DNA from: Prunella strophiata
Taxonomy: Eukaryota > Chordata > Aves > Passeriformes > Prunellidae
DNA length: 64,000 nucleotides
Reading direction: 5' to 3'
Assembly (NCBI GenBank): GCA_036583965.1
Contig: JAZBQD010000001.1
Coordinates: 15,615,892 to 15,679,891 of the forward strand
Numbering within the stretch: position 1 is the stretch's first letter; each line of letters begins with the position of its first letter. Below, in pieces: positions 14,810 through 28,718 of this stretch. The translations under genes and the position numbers were made by a program. The notes under the pieces are model-generated. The model saw only the letters and a list, made by a program, of their open reading frames with translations, was not told where the DNA came from and made no database searches.

Positions 14810-14840
14810 TGACGTCAAAACCATAGTGTTTGTTTACAAA
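14810..14840. promoter_or_regulatory. Possible enhancer core: full CRE next to a forkhead site
   Basis: A perfect palindromic cAMP response element, TGACGTCA, occupies 14810-14817. TGTTTACAAA, a strong forkhead (FOX) consensus, follows at 14831-14840. Full CREs contain a CpG and are rare by chance in CpG-poor intron sequence. Motif presence alone does not show activity. Confidence 0.3.
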
Positions 14841-17800
14841 CCCACAGGTTGGTTCAGCTCCTTTCTTTAAAATCCTTCAGATTCAAGTGTAATTCCATCA
14901 TAAACATGGGTTTCTAGTGCTCAAATGTGGACAAACAGAGCAATGTCTGGTGCCCTTGCAAGATTAGCTGTATCCAGTTTATAGCCATGGGTGGAATTGA
15001 GAAGGGTTGGGGCTTTTTTTTCCCCCCCTCCTTGTAATTTTTTTTTAATGCCATCACAGAAAATATGTGAAAAACAAGCTGTTTTATGCATCTAGTGAGA
15101 CTCAAGACTAGCACTGGGAGAACAGGCTGCTTGCAGGCTGCTTGGGCTTGACAGCTTCCAGGACGGGAAGGGGACGCAGGGGAAATGAGTTGAAATGACC
15201 TCAGCCCACGTTCTATTTACAGAATTTATTTCACAAGACTTAATCCATTGAGTATTACCTTGGCAGGGGCAACCCAGAAAGAAAGCAAGAAAGACTTTGC
15301 TATTCCCCATAAAGAACAGGCAGAAAATCCACATCTCCTCACCAAAAAGTGAGCCCCCCACCAGTCATCCTTCAATAGAAAACCTCCTAAGGAACAAATA
15401 TTATCACTGAACTTCTGCATTTGTGTTTTGTGGCAAAGACTGTATTGGCCTTTGCAAACTGAGAAGGGAAAAAATGCCACGACTTGCACACTTTGAATTA
15501 CTTTCCAATGTTATTACAGGGATATGCAGGAAGGGAATTAGAAGAGAATATCCTATCCTTTGCAAGATCTATTTCATCTCTTGCTGAAAATAGAAGTAGA
15601 TATTGTGAGCTGCAGGGTTTTTCATTATCTCATTAGGTAATATGAGTCATTAAGTCTAATTAATACTTATGCAGTGATTTGTAAAATGCTATAGAAGTGC
15701 TCACGGGTCCTGTTAAATAGTAGTACTTGGTTGTTAAGGGAATTTATTTTAAAACCAATTCAGCATTTGCTGGGTATGGGGAATGAGAGGTAGGGCTGCA
15801 TTTATGGTAAAACCTTGCTCTTATCCCTGCAGGACTCTCTTGTGGCTTTGCTCCTGGTAGTGATGGGAAGGTGGTGGCAGGACAAAGCTTGGCTGGCTCT
15901 GCTCTGCTCAGCTCTGGAGTCAGAGAGAAAGTTTTCCTTAAATTAAACTGTGCAGGAGCCCTCCTAATGGAAGGAGGGAACTGCAGGGAGGGAAAAGGGA
16001 GAGAAAAGATCTACCAGACCTACTTTATGGGGATGCTGTGAAGTGAGCAGCCTGAAATCCTCACCTTTGGGGATACACTCAGGCTTTCAGGGAGGGATGG
16101 GATTAGCCCAATTTAATGCTTCTTGAGGAAAAGAGCTCATTTGGAGTAGCTGGTAGAGGAAGTGTTACCTTGACTTGGCTTCTGCTGGTTGCTACAGAGG
16201 CCTCTAGGATTGTGCCTGGGCTTTGTTTTAGGGTTTTCTGGGAACAGTCATGCACCAGGGAAAGTCCCTTAGTGGAAATATGGCCCATCATTGTCCATGC
16301 GCTCACAGCTTCCAGCTGTCAAGGAAAAGAGAGGCTGAGTTTTTAAGATTGTCCCAAACCTATCTTTTAATTCTGATTTCAAGACAGCATGAGGGAATTC
16401 ACTTGTGGAATGTTACAAGCCTGATTTTTCAGTGGTTTGGCTGAGTCCCTGAAGTCGTTGAGAGATTCCATTTATTTTTCAGGTAATCACTCTGTGCTGC
16501 TTTGAAAACACTTGCAGGTGATAATTTGAAATATTTCTCTGTGCTCTGTAGGTCAGAAATCAGGGCATGGCCATGAATTCTGCTACATATTGCTGTTAAA
16601 ATAGAACCTCCACTCAGCAGGATCAAAGCAGGAGCTATGAGGCCAAAGCCTCTGGTTGTGCCAGTACTGTTATTTACTTATTAATCACATTTTTACCATG
16701 CTAAACTGAATTCCAGGGAATTCTAAGACAAGTAAAATAAAATACTCTCTTGCCATCAACTGCTGTCCCTTAGCTGAACTAAGGGAAAGGATGAGTGAAA
16801 GTCCAATTTAGGGAAAGGAAATGTAATTATAGAGCAGGATACTATAATGCAAACTATGAAAAAAAGACTCCCCAGTTTGAGTAGGATGGTAGACTGATTT
16901 TGTTGAGGAACCCCCTCTTGTCCTGGCATTGGTAAAGTCAGTGAAAAATGGTTCGAAAAATACTTTGAACTCTTACAATCCTTAAAAATATGTTATGGAC
17001 CAAGACATTTAAGTTACAATTCAATTTAGTATGTTAAGAAAAACATGAAGGGTTTTACCTTTCCAGAAGAATTATTAATTTCAAAAGATAGGGAGTCTCT
17101 GTAGCTATTAGATGACCCACAAAAATATAATCTTTGGAGGTGGTTACAAACTTCTTTGTACCTGCCAGATTTCACCATCCTCCAGCCCTGCAGCAGCTTT
17201 ACATTTGTACAGTGGCACTTTGAAGGTCTCTCCACGTCACATTGATTTTCTGAGCTCTCTCTTGGACAAGTCAGGTCAGTGTTGACAGATTGGTGAAGGC
17301 TGTTCTCATGAGCAGCAGGACCTGGCTCAACTACATACAAGTATTTGCAATGTTGAAACAGCTCTCTATAAGTAAGTGCTTTCAGGCTTTCATAACTCCT
17401 GGTTCAAAATATTTTTGGCATTTGTAAACATGGCTTATGGAGAAACATGGTTTTGAGCACAGGAAGAATTTGGTGTAAGTCACTTCAGAACTATTCTGAT
17501 CAGTCCAAACAAACAACATTCAGCACTTGAGCACCAGGTTCTTTGCATTTGACCTTTTGGTGTGGGTATAGTTTGTTTCATGAGCAGTGACTTCAGCACA
17601 CTGAGCTCCAAGAGAGATCTAAAAGGGAAGTAGGGACACCCTCAAAGGTACAATACTGACTCTGTAATGCAAAAGAGAGAAGCACAATGGTGGGGAACTT
17701 ACTGAATAACAGGGAATACTTGATTTAATGCAGCAAAGTTTGACATGTTTGTGCTGATCAGCTCCCCAGCAGCCCAAGCCAACTGGCAGCCCTGCCACTT

Positions 17801-18817
17801 CAAGCAAGATCCTTTTCAGATTTCCTTCTCAGATCTCTTCAGCTGAGCCTGCTAAGCCTGGCCATGAGTAACTAGGTGGGAAATCTTTGGAAAAGATCTT
17901 GGTGCTGGTGACAGGGTGGGCCCCACATGGGAGGGAACAAACCAATGTCCTTGGGTGGGGGAACAACAGAACTGTTGGCTCCTGGGGGCCTCTGTGCCCA
18001 GCTCTGTGCCTGAGGAGGATGCAGAATGGAGAGTGGGTGAGCTGGGGGGAAAGCTGTAGGTAAATAAAGTTACATCCCCTTTGTATCCTCAGTGGGAGTA
18101 CTCCCAAGGCTTGTTCTGCCTGTGGGAGAACAGCCAGCATGAAAAGAGCAGCCCCAGTGCTGGGAGTGGACCTCATGACTGTCCTTAGCTCCATGGAGGC
18201 TTTCTTCCTCCAAGGTAGAAACTCTTTCCTTCTAAGACTGCTTTCATCCCTGCCCAGGAGACTGTGGGTGTCCATGGGGCACCATAACCTCATTATCTTC
18301 TATGGAAAAAAAAACCCCAACCAACTTCTAAAAATATTGTCTGTGTCAGTATTGTCTGTGCCAGTGTGACTATGAATCAGTGGTCAGAGCTGCAAGGGAG
18401 AATTACAGCCTTTTCTCCCTGTTCTTTGCCATGGACAGCCCCAAGTCCTATGACTGGGACTAATGTCTTTTTTAGAATCTACATCAAAGTCTCCTCAGGG
18501 GGCAGGGACCTTTTTTAGGAGTTAAAAATCAGCTTCTTTAGGTGAGATCTTAAGGAGTGAAAGGAGGCAACGTGAAGTTTCAAACTCAGTGGAGGAGCTG
18601 CCAATGCAAAGGTCACACAAGGTTGTGGTTACTCCCCCTGTGCTCTGCAAAGGGCTCTGTGCACCAGCACAGGCTGGGATTACAGCAGGGCCAGCACAGA
18701 GACAGGGGAAGACATGGATCCACCCTGCAGCCATGTGGTTTTTGCAAGTTTTTGGCACTCACTGGCCTCTGTTCCAAATCCTGGAGGAGCTCTGATGGAG
18801 ACCTGCCATCCCTGTTC

Positions 18818-18834
18818 AAAAAAAAAAAAAAAAA
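18818..18834. repeat. A17 homopolymer
   Basis: Seventeen consecutive A after CCTGTTC. Not linked to a recognisable retrocopy. Confidence 0.95.
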
Positions 18835-19076
18835 GGAATAGGATTTTGTTCCCAACAGCACCATTGAGCAAAGTGGAAAGTAACCATCACCCACAACCAG
18901 TTCCTAGTAAAGCACCTATAGACTGAAATCTACAGAGTGCTCCATTAGTGCTCACTTCAACTCCTAGCTGGGGTAGGATATTCCTTTATTTCTCCTTGTT
19001 CATATCATATGAGAAAACTTGTCCTTCTCCATCCCCAAGGACTGGTTATCATTATTTCCTAAACCCCTGTGTTCAT

Positions 19077-19146
19077 TGCAGGGGATTGGACTAGATGACC
19101 TTCAAAGATCCCTTCCAACCCAAACTATTCCATGATTCTATGATTT
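19077..19146 (+). mobile_element. CR1 LINE 3' end
   Basis: GGATTGGACTAGATGACCTT, then CAAAGATCCCTTCCAACCCA and the terminal repeats CCATGATTCTATGATTTT, are the canonical last 70 nt of an avian CR1. Confidence 0.9.
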
Positions 19147-21916
19147 TAGCCTTCTGTCTCACTCGTTGCTGGAGGCTGATGATGCTAAATCACATCTCCC
19201 CAAAAGCCTTTATTCTTTGTGTAAATTAGCTGATAGCTTCCTTCTACTGATGCAAGTCAAAACAATGCTTTAGCTGGCAGAATTATGTGGAATTCTGCCT
19301 CATCTGTTTTTTTGCCTCCCATCAACAAACTCGTATTTCCCTAACAAGTCCTCAGATCTGGCACTTTTCCAGGGTTTCCCTTTTTGGTAGGCAGCAATAA
19401 GGAAGGGAATCTCATCTTGCTGCCAGCTCACCCACTTACAGCATGCATTGGGAAGGGATCAGAAAGCCTTTCCTTTGCCTGCCTCAGAGAGACAAGGCAC
19501 TGGGAGTTCAGCTGGAGGCTCTGCCTAGGAGATGTGGGTCATCAAGGCAAATTAGAGAGCAAACACAACCCTTTGCTTTTCTCCCTGCCTTTTTTACCCT
19601 TCATTTAAGCAAATTTAGGTCCTGGTGGTGCATAGACAGCCCTTGAAAGGGAGATGTGGTGTGTGTCTCCCAGGCAGGTGCAGTGTGAGTGCCCTGTCGG
19701 TGCTCTGGTGCAGGGTGGAGGTACAAAGGCAGGAGAGGGAACATTCCAGTGGCCTTGGTCACTGGCCCTTGGCCAGCTCTGCCAGCCTGGCTGCCAGCTG
19801 TGGTGGTGGGTTTTGCATAGCTGTGGGTTTGATACCAGGCTAGCTTGCCAACTGGCAGCGTGAGCTGGGTGACTTTCAACTCCACAAATGCCATGCCAGC
19901 ATCTGCTTCTCATCCTACAGCATTTTAAATAATGCACATTTCCAGCTGTCCTCCCCTTCCTTCCCAGTTCCAGAGCCCAGTTTGCTGGTTTCATGCATTG
20001 CTCTGGGATGCATTTCCAGGCTGTGCAGTTGGCATGCAAAAAGCTGACCAGGATTTGATGTGAACTGTCCATGCCCTCATCCTCCAGCACGGATCAGAAG
20101 AAATCCTCAGCTGTGAGGAGTCCTACAGCTTGTGGAATGTGTTAATTAAACAAGAATCTCTGGAAGAGGTAAAGTGGTAGAGGTCCTCTGCAGATAACTT
20201 GGCAGCTCCCTAATACAGTATTCATGGCTTCAAGTCTCTCAGGGAGAAAAAAAAACCCAGCTTTATAAAAGGTTTTTTAAAGCCCTGCTTTCCAGTAGGA
20301 ATGTATTTGAAGAAGGCAGTGAAGGCTGTGGAATCATGCTGCTCCCAAGCACAGGAAAGATTAAATTCCAGTGCTTTGTTTGGGGTGAATTGCTGACCTT
20401 TGTCTTCAGCATTAAAGCCATCTGAAGAAAACCAATCCTAGCATGCAATGAGTTGCTTTTGCTGGATTCTTTCCTGCATACAATGTAATAGTTTAATATG
20501 AATATAGTAGGAAACAAGGAAAATTGAAAGCATAATTCATTTTGAATGGCATGATGTAAGAGGTGATTTCTTTTAAGGAGCTAGAAGGCAGAGGGATCAG
20601 CATTGAATATTTTAAGTAGGCTCTTGGAACAATCCTGTGATGGACTTCCCCATTCCTCCATCTTCTTAGGACCATAAGTTCTATGTTTCCTGCTAGTTTT
20701 CTTTTTTTATTTATAGACTTTAAGCCTTAATCAGGACAGTTTTACTTATCAGGTTGTAAAAGTCCTTTATTTCCTGTCCCAGAAAGTCAATAAGTGTCTG
20801 CTTCTTCAGCTCAGTAACAGTTCCCCATTCTGCTTTCTGGGCAGATTTACTGAATATCAGTGCAATTTCCACCCACCAAGCCAATGTCTCTAGGCACAAA
20901 CTCTTCCTGCTGTATTACAACTAAGCCTTTTCTACAGTAGCCTTACAATTCCCCAAATTTCTCCTCCCCTTCAGAGCCTGGGAAAGCAGATGGAGCCTAC
21001 AGGATGACCTGGGGAGGGGTCATGAAATCCAGGCTGAAATGGGGAAGCACATTCCAGAGGAGACAACCCTTGCAGCAGGAGTGTTTGCAGAGCTCAGCCC
21101 CACTGCTGAGCCCCTGCAGTGACAAGACCTGGGGCAGGGGGACAGCAGATGTCTGCTGTTCTGCTGTGGTGTGGGGTTTTTCCACTCAGCTCCCAGCTAA
21201 TGACAGCCATGGGAACCCAGTGGGCTGAGCAGGGCACCCAGCAGGAAAAACCCATTGCAAAGCATCCTCTCAGCCATCTGAAAGGGGAGATGGCACATGG
21301 GAGGCCAGAAGAGGCAGAATCACTGCAGAGAGGTTCACAGTCAAATGTCAAGCCCACAGTTTCCTCATAAGGAGAAAAATCCAACCCAGCCCTGAACCTG
21401 AGTGACAGAGCAGCCTCCTCCAATCTGGCTTCTCATAAGTGCTGACTTTTCATTGTGTTTTAGCAAAGCACTTTTATTCCTCACCTCAGGCTTGAAAGCT
21501 CCAGTTAATGTCTGTGCATCCTGTTGGACTGGCCTGTCACTCAGCTGCCCAAGAGTGCCTCCAGTGATATCCAGATGTGATGTCCTGTCATGTGAAATAA
21601 AGCTGGGGATGGTGTGGATCTCCCATGGAATCCTTGGGGTCAGAGAATCAGGGCTTGGCATTGCTCTGCAGCTTCTGCTGCTGAAGAAGGGGAAGGCCAT
21701 GTGGTCAGTGTGCTGTAATAAACAGAGCTGACCTATCTGAGAGAACTGCTGTGGGCAAAGAGTTCTCTGTGGCCTGGAGGAGGTTATCAGTCAGCACAAG
21801 GAATGTGGACTCTGGGTCATATTCAGCCCTGGAATCAAACAGATCAGGGTTAAACATCTGAGAACGACAGAGCTGTGGCCATGGTAAAAGATCCTGCTCT
21901 AACTCAAGGCAAGGAA

Positions 21917-22004
21917 ATGTGAATAGAAAATGTGAATACAAAATAACAAAAGTGAATACAAAATACAAAAGTGAATACAAAACATAAAAGATGAATACAA
22001 AAGC
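21917..22004 (+). repeat. Degenerate tandem repeat of GTGAATACAAAA
   Basis: Five spaced copies of (G/A)TGAATA(C/G)AAAA with A-rich spacers of variable length, 17-20 nt apart. It is purine-rich and AT-rich. Confidence 0.85.
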
Positions 22005-25000
22005 TAATGTCTCAGGCAGCTTGAGATGAGTAGGAAAACATTATTGCCACCATAAAAAACCCATCATGAAAAGGCAAGATCAAATGGAAAAGAGCAAAAC
22101 CAGCACCACAACAGGCATTCTGGTTTTGGGCTGGTGGAAGTCCTTGTGATCTTTTGACTGAGTTTGCAGAAGCTGTTTGCCCAGGGCTCCTGCCAAGCAG
22201 CCCATGAATTACAGGTGTGATTGCACGTGGTCAATGCAGTGGGCATGGGAGCAGCCTCAAGAGTGGCAGCACAGGCTTGAGAAGAAGCAGCAGGAGCAGC
22301 TGATGTTTCTGAGAGGCTTCCCCCAGCCTGAAGAGAACATGCCAGGGTGTTTCATGCTGTTGCCCTTTGCAGCTGGCATAGCCTAGCAGGCTTTTGTTTC
22401 CAAGTGTGCATGCACTGTCATTTCATGGTGTTGATCTATGCTGCTTTAAAATAGAATGCTTGGAAAATGGATCGTGCTTGGACCTCCTGGTCTCTAATTT
22501 GCAGCAAGTGAAATTTATGCTCCTATTAATTTTAGAGAAAGGTTGTTTTAAGGCATTCTCTCAGGCATTTATTCTTATTATTAATGACCTACTGTAGCTC
22601 CTTGAAATTCTAGCTTTACCCAGGACTCAACAGCCAACTACTCATGGACAGTGAGGCTTGTGGGATCCAGAAATGAAGTCAGTGCCATATAGCTGGACTG
22701 ATGTGGAGCTGTGAGGATGTGATGTGATCCCAGACACAAGTAAAAGGTGGTCTCTGCCTTAGCTGTGGGCAATGACACAGTTTGTTAATCAGTGATTTCT
22801 TACCTTCCCTATTTATTTTTTTTTGTCGAACCCAAATATATTCCAACTGAAATGTGAATACCCACATGGAAATGGAATTTTAAAGCTCTGGCCTTGCTTA
22901 CTGAGCTTTTCACAGTCATTGGGCTCCTCTGAGTAGATGCTGAAAGACATGGTTTGTACCAGGTGTTTTCAGTTATTTAATCAGAAAATTATGTGAAGGC
23001 TGGAGTGAAGAATACAGGAAGATCTGATAAAAAACTTAGGAAGATAACAAATTAAAATGTTGTCTCACAAGAATGCTGAATTGGGGAAAAAAAGAGAAGC
23101 AGACCATTTCAATTATGGAAATTATCTGATTTGGAGATCTCCACAGTACAACAGTTACCAATGAAATCAAGGGACTTTGTATGAATTCCTGGACTATCAT
23201 GCAACATTTGTAAGACTTTTCACAATGATGGATGGAGAGGGGAATTATCTGAATAATGTGCTACAGTACTTTCAGTGAGGCTGTGCCAAGGGCAGCACCA
23301 GGTGACAGGATGGATGAAATCAGACTGGGCAACACAGACACCTGAGGCAAAGGGAGCGTTGTCCTGGGTCTGTTCAGTGAAATATCATTTGTGAGAGATG
23401 CAAGCAGATTATTCCACACTAGAGCCAGGTCTGGCCACTCTTAGTGATCTAATTAGTTTTAACTGATGAGAGTAACCAGAACCAGTTTTCTTAGTTGTGC
23501 TGGAAATTTTGCTTCTTCCTTCTGACACATTTTTGTTGACTTCCTGCCAGTATTTGCAGAAGCCGTTGTCGTTGCACAGTGTAGATTGGTTCTGGGGAAA
23601 GTGAGGCAAGTCAGCCATGCTCACCATGTTGACTGTGTGATTCAAAAGTGGTTTGGCCACTCCTAAAAAAATGAAGACAGAAAATTCTGCTGGTCCTTGG
23701 CAGAGGATAAGGTGACAGCTTTCCAAACACCCTGATTTCCTTTCGCCTAAAGTCCGACATCCAAAAAACGGGGCGGCTGTCGTCACATTTCTGAGTGAGT
23801 TCATTTGAGAGCACAGTGATCAGTCAAGGGAAGCAGGCCAACAGGACAGGGTGGAAGAGAGACCTCTTGCAGATGGTTGTTTGGTTTTTTTCCCTGGGGG
23901 ACTTAGCTGGGACACTCCAAGACAAAAGACTCTTGCTGTCATCCACAGCAAATGTTCTCCACCACATTTGGCAGCTGCAGCCAGGCTTGACTCAACTCTT
24001 GATGTTGCCCAGGGCTATAAATTCTGGTCTGTGTAGTTTGTTGTGAGAGGAATTATCAGAGGAGATCTTTTACTTTAGCTTGTCTCTGCTCTGCTTGGAC
24101 TCTGCAGCCTATATGGAATTTCTTATTTAGAGTAGGATGTTAAATGTAGTGTCCTGGCTAAATTCCAGCCTGGGTGTTTATATTCTGCTCAATCAAATGC
24201 CATTGCTGGATCATTATGTGAGAGCAAACTGTGGTGCTTGTCCTTTGCTGGTAATGTATATACCCTTAAGACCTGATTTATGGAGAGGCACATCAGCCCT
24301 CCTCTGAGGATCACAAAGTCATGATTCACATCAATAATGATAGTGTGCACTAGACCAGACCTTGTGGATTCTTCTTCTTGTTTTTTTCTTTGTAATCTCA
24401 AGGTTTATTTTCTTGCTCTTGCATTATTGTTGCTTTTCCTACCGTGTTAGTGTCCCTGAGTTATCATATGATGTATCTCCAGCATGCTGCTGTACCCCAG
24501 GTCCAGGCAGTGGAGGAAGGATAAAAAGCCAGATCTTTCAAATCAGGGCAGTTTCTCAAATGCATATTTCTTCAAGAGGTTTGTTTAGTCTGTTTCTGTT
24601 TTGTCAGGATGTGTGTTTTTAGGAGTCTCCTCCTTTCCCTGTTTAAGTCATGATTCTTTCTCTACATCAATAGAAGCAGTTGAACCTGAGAAAACTTGGA
24701 AGGTGTCTCTGACAGGTTCATTGCTTTATTCCAAAATCAATGAATATTTATTTGTATTATCTAAACATTTCCACTCATCAGGGTAGGACTGCCCTGTTCT
24801 TCTGTGTTTGTTCAGTGCCTAGCTCTATGTTCTTGCTCCTGTGCCATGATTAGCCATTAGCACAGTAAAATAATCTTTATTAATAATAATGCTACAAATT
24901 ATTAACAGGAAGAGTGAATGAGGAGATACAAGTTTGCTTTCCTCTGCATTGCTTCTTTGGGGAAGGCTATCTATTTCAGCAAGGCACTTCTGCAGAGATA

Positions 25001-26940
25001 CAGTACAGATCTACTCCTGTCTTCTCTTTAAGTGCTGCATCAGAGGCCTAGCCTCAGGTTTCCCCTCTTCACATGCCAATACCCAGGTATTTATTTAATT
25101 TTTGAAAGTATTGATTGAATTATCTCATTTTCTAGGTGCAAAGAATGGTAGAAATTGTTGAGCTGTAGAGCAGTGGTTTGACTCAGCCATATCAGGTGCA
25201 CTGACCTATTGAAACATAACAAGAATCCAGGTTTTGCCTAAAAAGGATGTGTGCCATAAGATGGAGAACCCGTTGCAGATCTCATTAAGGCCAAGTACAT
25301 TTATTTTATTTTTACCTGAAGCATAATTAATTCAAGAAGCAAGCTCCACAGGTTATATTTTTGGATACTCCTGGGCCAAGATGAAAAAGATAAAAGGTGG
25401 TCATTTCCTCATAGCTGGGCTGCACTGAACAGAAAAAGAGAAATGGTTTCTGAGGGGGGACTGATAGCTCCAGCCTTCTTCCATGGAGCAGCTGGAGGCT
25501 GGAATTCCCACATGAAGGACATGCCTTTAAATGTGTTCTGAAAGCAGAAATGTTGTGCTGTGACTTGCATAACGTGGAGCTCCATTTCCCAACAGTTTCA
25601 TGCACACTGTTGCTGGCAGAATCCAAGACCACAACAATGGCAAATTCACATGGGAGCTAAACGTGCCCAGCCAACCTCAAGCTGCCTTCAGATCCCTTGA
25701 CTGAGGAACTCTGGAGCTGTGCATTTGTTTTTTTCACACGGGGTTGGTCCCATCCAGAGGGTCAAAGCTGTGTTAAGGATGATGCTGGTCATGCACAGGC
25801 AGTAAAATGATCTTGCCCTGCAAGTGCCACTTCCTAAGTTTTCTTCTTGACTTCATCTCCACAGATGAGATCAGTGGAAAGGAAGATGGGGAGGGAATAG
25901 CATGGAGATTGCAAAACATGCTGGGAGAAATGTACTTTTCCATGCATGTCCTGCTTGCTGGACTGCACATTCCACTTTCCCTGATGACAGTATTATGTGC
26001 TGGGTTTTGCTGGTAGCTAGGCAGCTACCCAAAGCAACAAATCCAGGTGCCAATGAAACTTTCCATCGACTGAAGTGGGTTCAAGGGCAGCAGTAACAAC
26101 TCACAATTCAGTCTCTTCTGAGGCCACAACACAAGGTCCCATGCAATATTTTTAAACTGCAAATTATTCCAAAATCTCTCTCAAAACATAATCTGTACTT
26201 CATGCTGCGCATCTGTACCGAGGATTTAGAAGAAAAATGGGTTATTAGTACCTAATTTACATTTTATGTTTTATGCTTCCTGGCAAGTTAGAGCTGTGGT
26301 CAATGGTTCGGCCCCAAATGGCCTTTCATTGCTCAGGCTGTCCAGACATTCATAACCTTATGAGTCCTTACCAAAGAGGCTCAGATTTGTGCCAGAAGTA
26401 TTGGGAGAAGAGAGTGCTCATGTGGAATATGTATAATGCAAGAACTGAATGGAATTCAAGGAAAGTAAGGTGATATTAATCCACAATAAACTGAGAGAGA
26501 TGCATAATTATTACAAGTCATAAAATTATACAAAACGTTGCATGAGTCTTAAGCAGTCACTCTTATTTTCCCTCATCTTCTGCTGTTTTATGTTTAGTCT
26601 ATTCAGGCTGAAACTCTGGGAAAAGAAGCTGCTTGTGTTTTGGTTCCCATATGACCCTCAAAGATAGCATCCTCTGAGAGTTTTGCAGTCAGCATCCAGT
26701 GAGGCTCCCAAGTCAAGGTCCCCAAACACCAGCAGGCAGGAGAAGTGGCCCTGTAACACATGATAAATAATAACAACACTTCTCCCAAAGCCAAACCTCC
26801 TGAGTAAGGGTTGCTGTTACTGGTGGGCTGGGTAGCACCATCCATTATTGAATTTGTCTACTATTGGACATTATAAGATTAAGATCTTGCCTGAGTTATG
26901 TAGACTGAAAATTTCCATGCTGGATATTTTCTGTGCTACA

Positions 26941-27003
26941 TTTTTTCTTTTTTATTTTCTTTTTTTTTCTTTTTTCCCTTCTTTTTTATTTTTGTTTTAT
27001 TAA
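26941..27003 (+). repeat. Pyrimidine-rich (mostly T) tract
   Basis: About 63 nt of T with scattered C and A, followed by AAAACTACAG. It resembles a long polypyrimidine tract with an AG, but no GRK5 exon sequence follows. Confidence 0.85.
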
Positions 27004-28187
27004 AACTACAGTCTGAAGTTAGAAGCCAAGATTGATCAGAAAGACAAAGAAGTATCAACAGTCTGGTGAGGGAATGAGCCCTGGTGAATTAACACTGTTA
27101 TAGCTATTCCTTAAATATCCAGGCTAAGGATGAGTTTCAGAGGATGTTAGTTACATTGCACATTGCTGAGGGAGCTGACAAAGTTTAACAGGAAATCATC
27201 TTAGAGGAACTAGAACAGAGGAGCAGTACTTCTGGGGATAAAGGCAAAAATTAGGAAGGGAAGGTGAAAGAAAAAATAGGGGCAGTCATGGTCCAAGGAA
27301 GTCCAGAGAACCCAGAATGATCAGCCAACACAATTTACAGCTTCTCTCCCAGCTCCCAGCAGCACAAGCAGATACACTGACACCCCTGTGTCAGCTCTGC
27401 TGGGATGGGCATCACTATGAGTGTCTGATGGAGTTTCTGTTTCAAAGAAAACTTAGGAAAGAGCTCAAGAAAAGCTGTGTTAAAAGAACATTCTTCAAGT
27501 TGCCAAGTCGAAAGTTCCCAGCCTTTTGTGTAAACTCTTCCAAATGAGCAAGATTTTCTTCACTGGTCCACAGCAGGTCTTTTTCTTCAGTTTTTCTTCG
27601 GTTCCTTAAAAGCTTAGGAAATTAGGCATGCAAAAGTATGTGTTAAAACAATGAGCACCTAAAATAAATTTTGAATTAAGGCTGTCTATGCAGCTTAAAT
27701 TGATCTTTCAGTATATATACATATCAAATAATTAATTTTCTTCCCCAGGAGCCCTAATGCAGTCAGTTCAAAAGCCTGAGTTAGTCTGGGGCTGGAACTG
27801 GGTTGTCTAATAAAGGAGCATAGAATGGCTGACTCATTTACTGCATGAGGTAAAAGGTGTGTGATAAATTTAAATGGGGATTTGCAGCATCAAAGGAAAT
27901 GGTCTCATAGCCAAAGCAATTGAACAGCATACTAAGGAACTGGACAGGGATAGATCTTATGTGATGATAGGCAAGTCACTTAAAATTAGTTTTTCACAGT
28001 TGGCCTCTAATTGTGCTTTTTCCATTTTCTGAGTAGTTGCCTTGAGATTTTTGGGTCTTGGTTACAAACGTGTCCAACTGAAGCAAATGGAAGGTTGGCT
28101 TTGGACAGAGAGAACAGCATTTAAAGTTAAATACACAGAAAATCAAGTAGCACCAATCAGTGGGCACTTTCTACCTTAATCTTCATA

Positions 28188-28222
28188 TTTTTCAGTTCCC
28201 CATCTGCAAAATTGGAGTCTCT
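28188..28222 (+). mobile_element. MIR-like 3' relic
   Basis: TTTCAGTTCCCCATCTGCAA, then AATTGG, resembles the MIR segment CTCAGTTTCCCCATCTGTAAAATGGG. Only about 35 nt are convincing. Confidence 0.42.
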
Positions 28223-28671
28223 GTCTCCCGAAGGTGGGGTGCAAATAGATCCATGAATACACCTGAGATATTTAAAGGAGAATGTCACAGAAAGATCCAC
28301 TGGGGAAGTGAACCACTGTCTCCAGAGCAGGCCTGACTGGTGTGCAGCAAATACAGTCCAGGGCCACACACAGAACCAGAGGAGAGGGCCAAACCCTGAA
28401 TAGCTGCTCATTATTAAGCACTGTCCGTCCTGGGTGCTGAATGGGGCAAAGGCCCTGTGGGAAAAGCAGTTTGCAGTGATGTAATTAAAAACTGTACCAG
28501 AACGCACAAACAGGGAGCAGTGGCATTCAGGCTGCACCAGCAACTTTAATTTAGGTTTTTCCTAGGCTTTGAGGCTTAGCTTTGCAACCTCAATCACGTT
28601 CCTTTAATAATTTGGGGCGCGTCGAATGTAATGCTGCAGCTGGATTCTTCCTTGTGGAATATTATGTGTCA

Positions 28672-28718
28672 CAAAAAAAGATATTCTGTAATCAAAAAAG
28701 ATATTCTGTAATCAAAAG
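28672..28718 (+). repeat. 20-nt tandem duplication
   Basis: AAAAAAGATATTCTGTAATC occurs twice head to tail; the first copy has one extra A. Confidence 0.92.

Noticed and set aside
17829..18293. 154-codon minus-strand open frame
   Set aside because: No domain, no splice or promoter context, and no codon pattern that distinguishes it from the flanks.
19605..20090. 161-codon minus-strand open frame
   Set aside because: Low-complexity, proline- and histidine-rich translation with no family resemblance; a shadow of GC-rich intron DNA.
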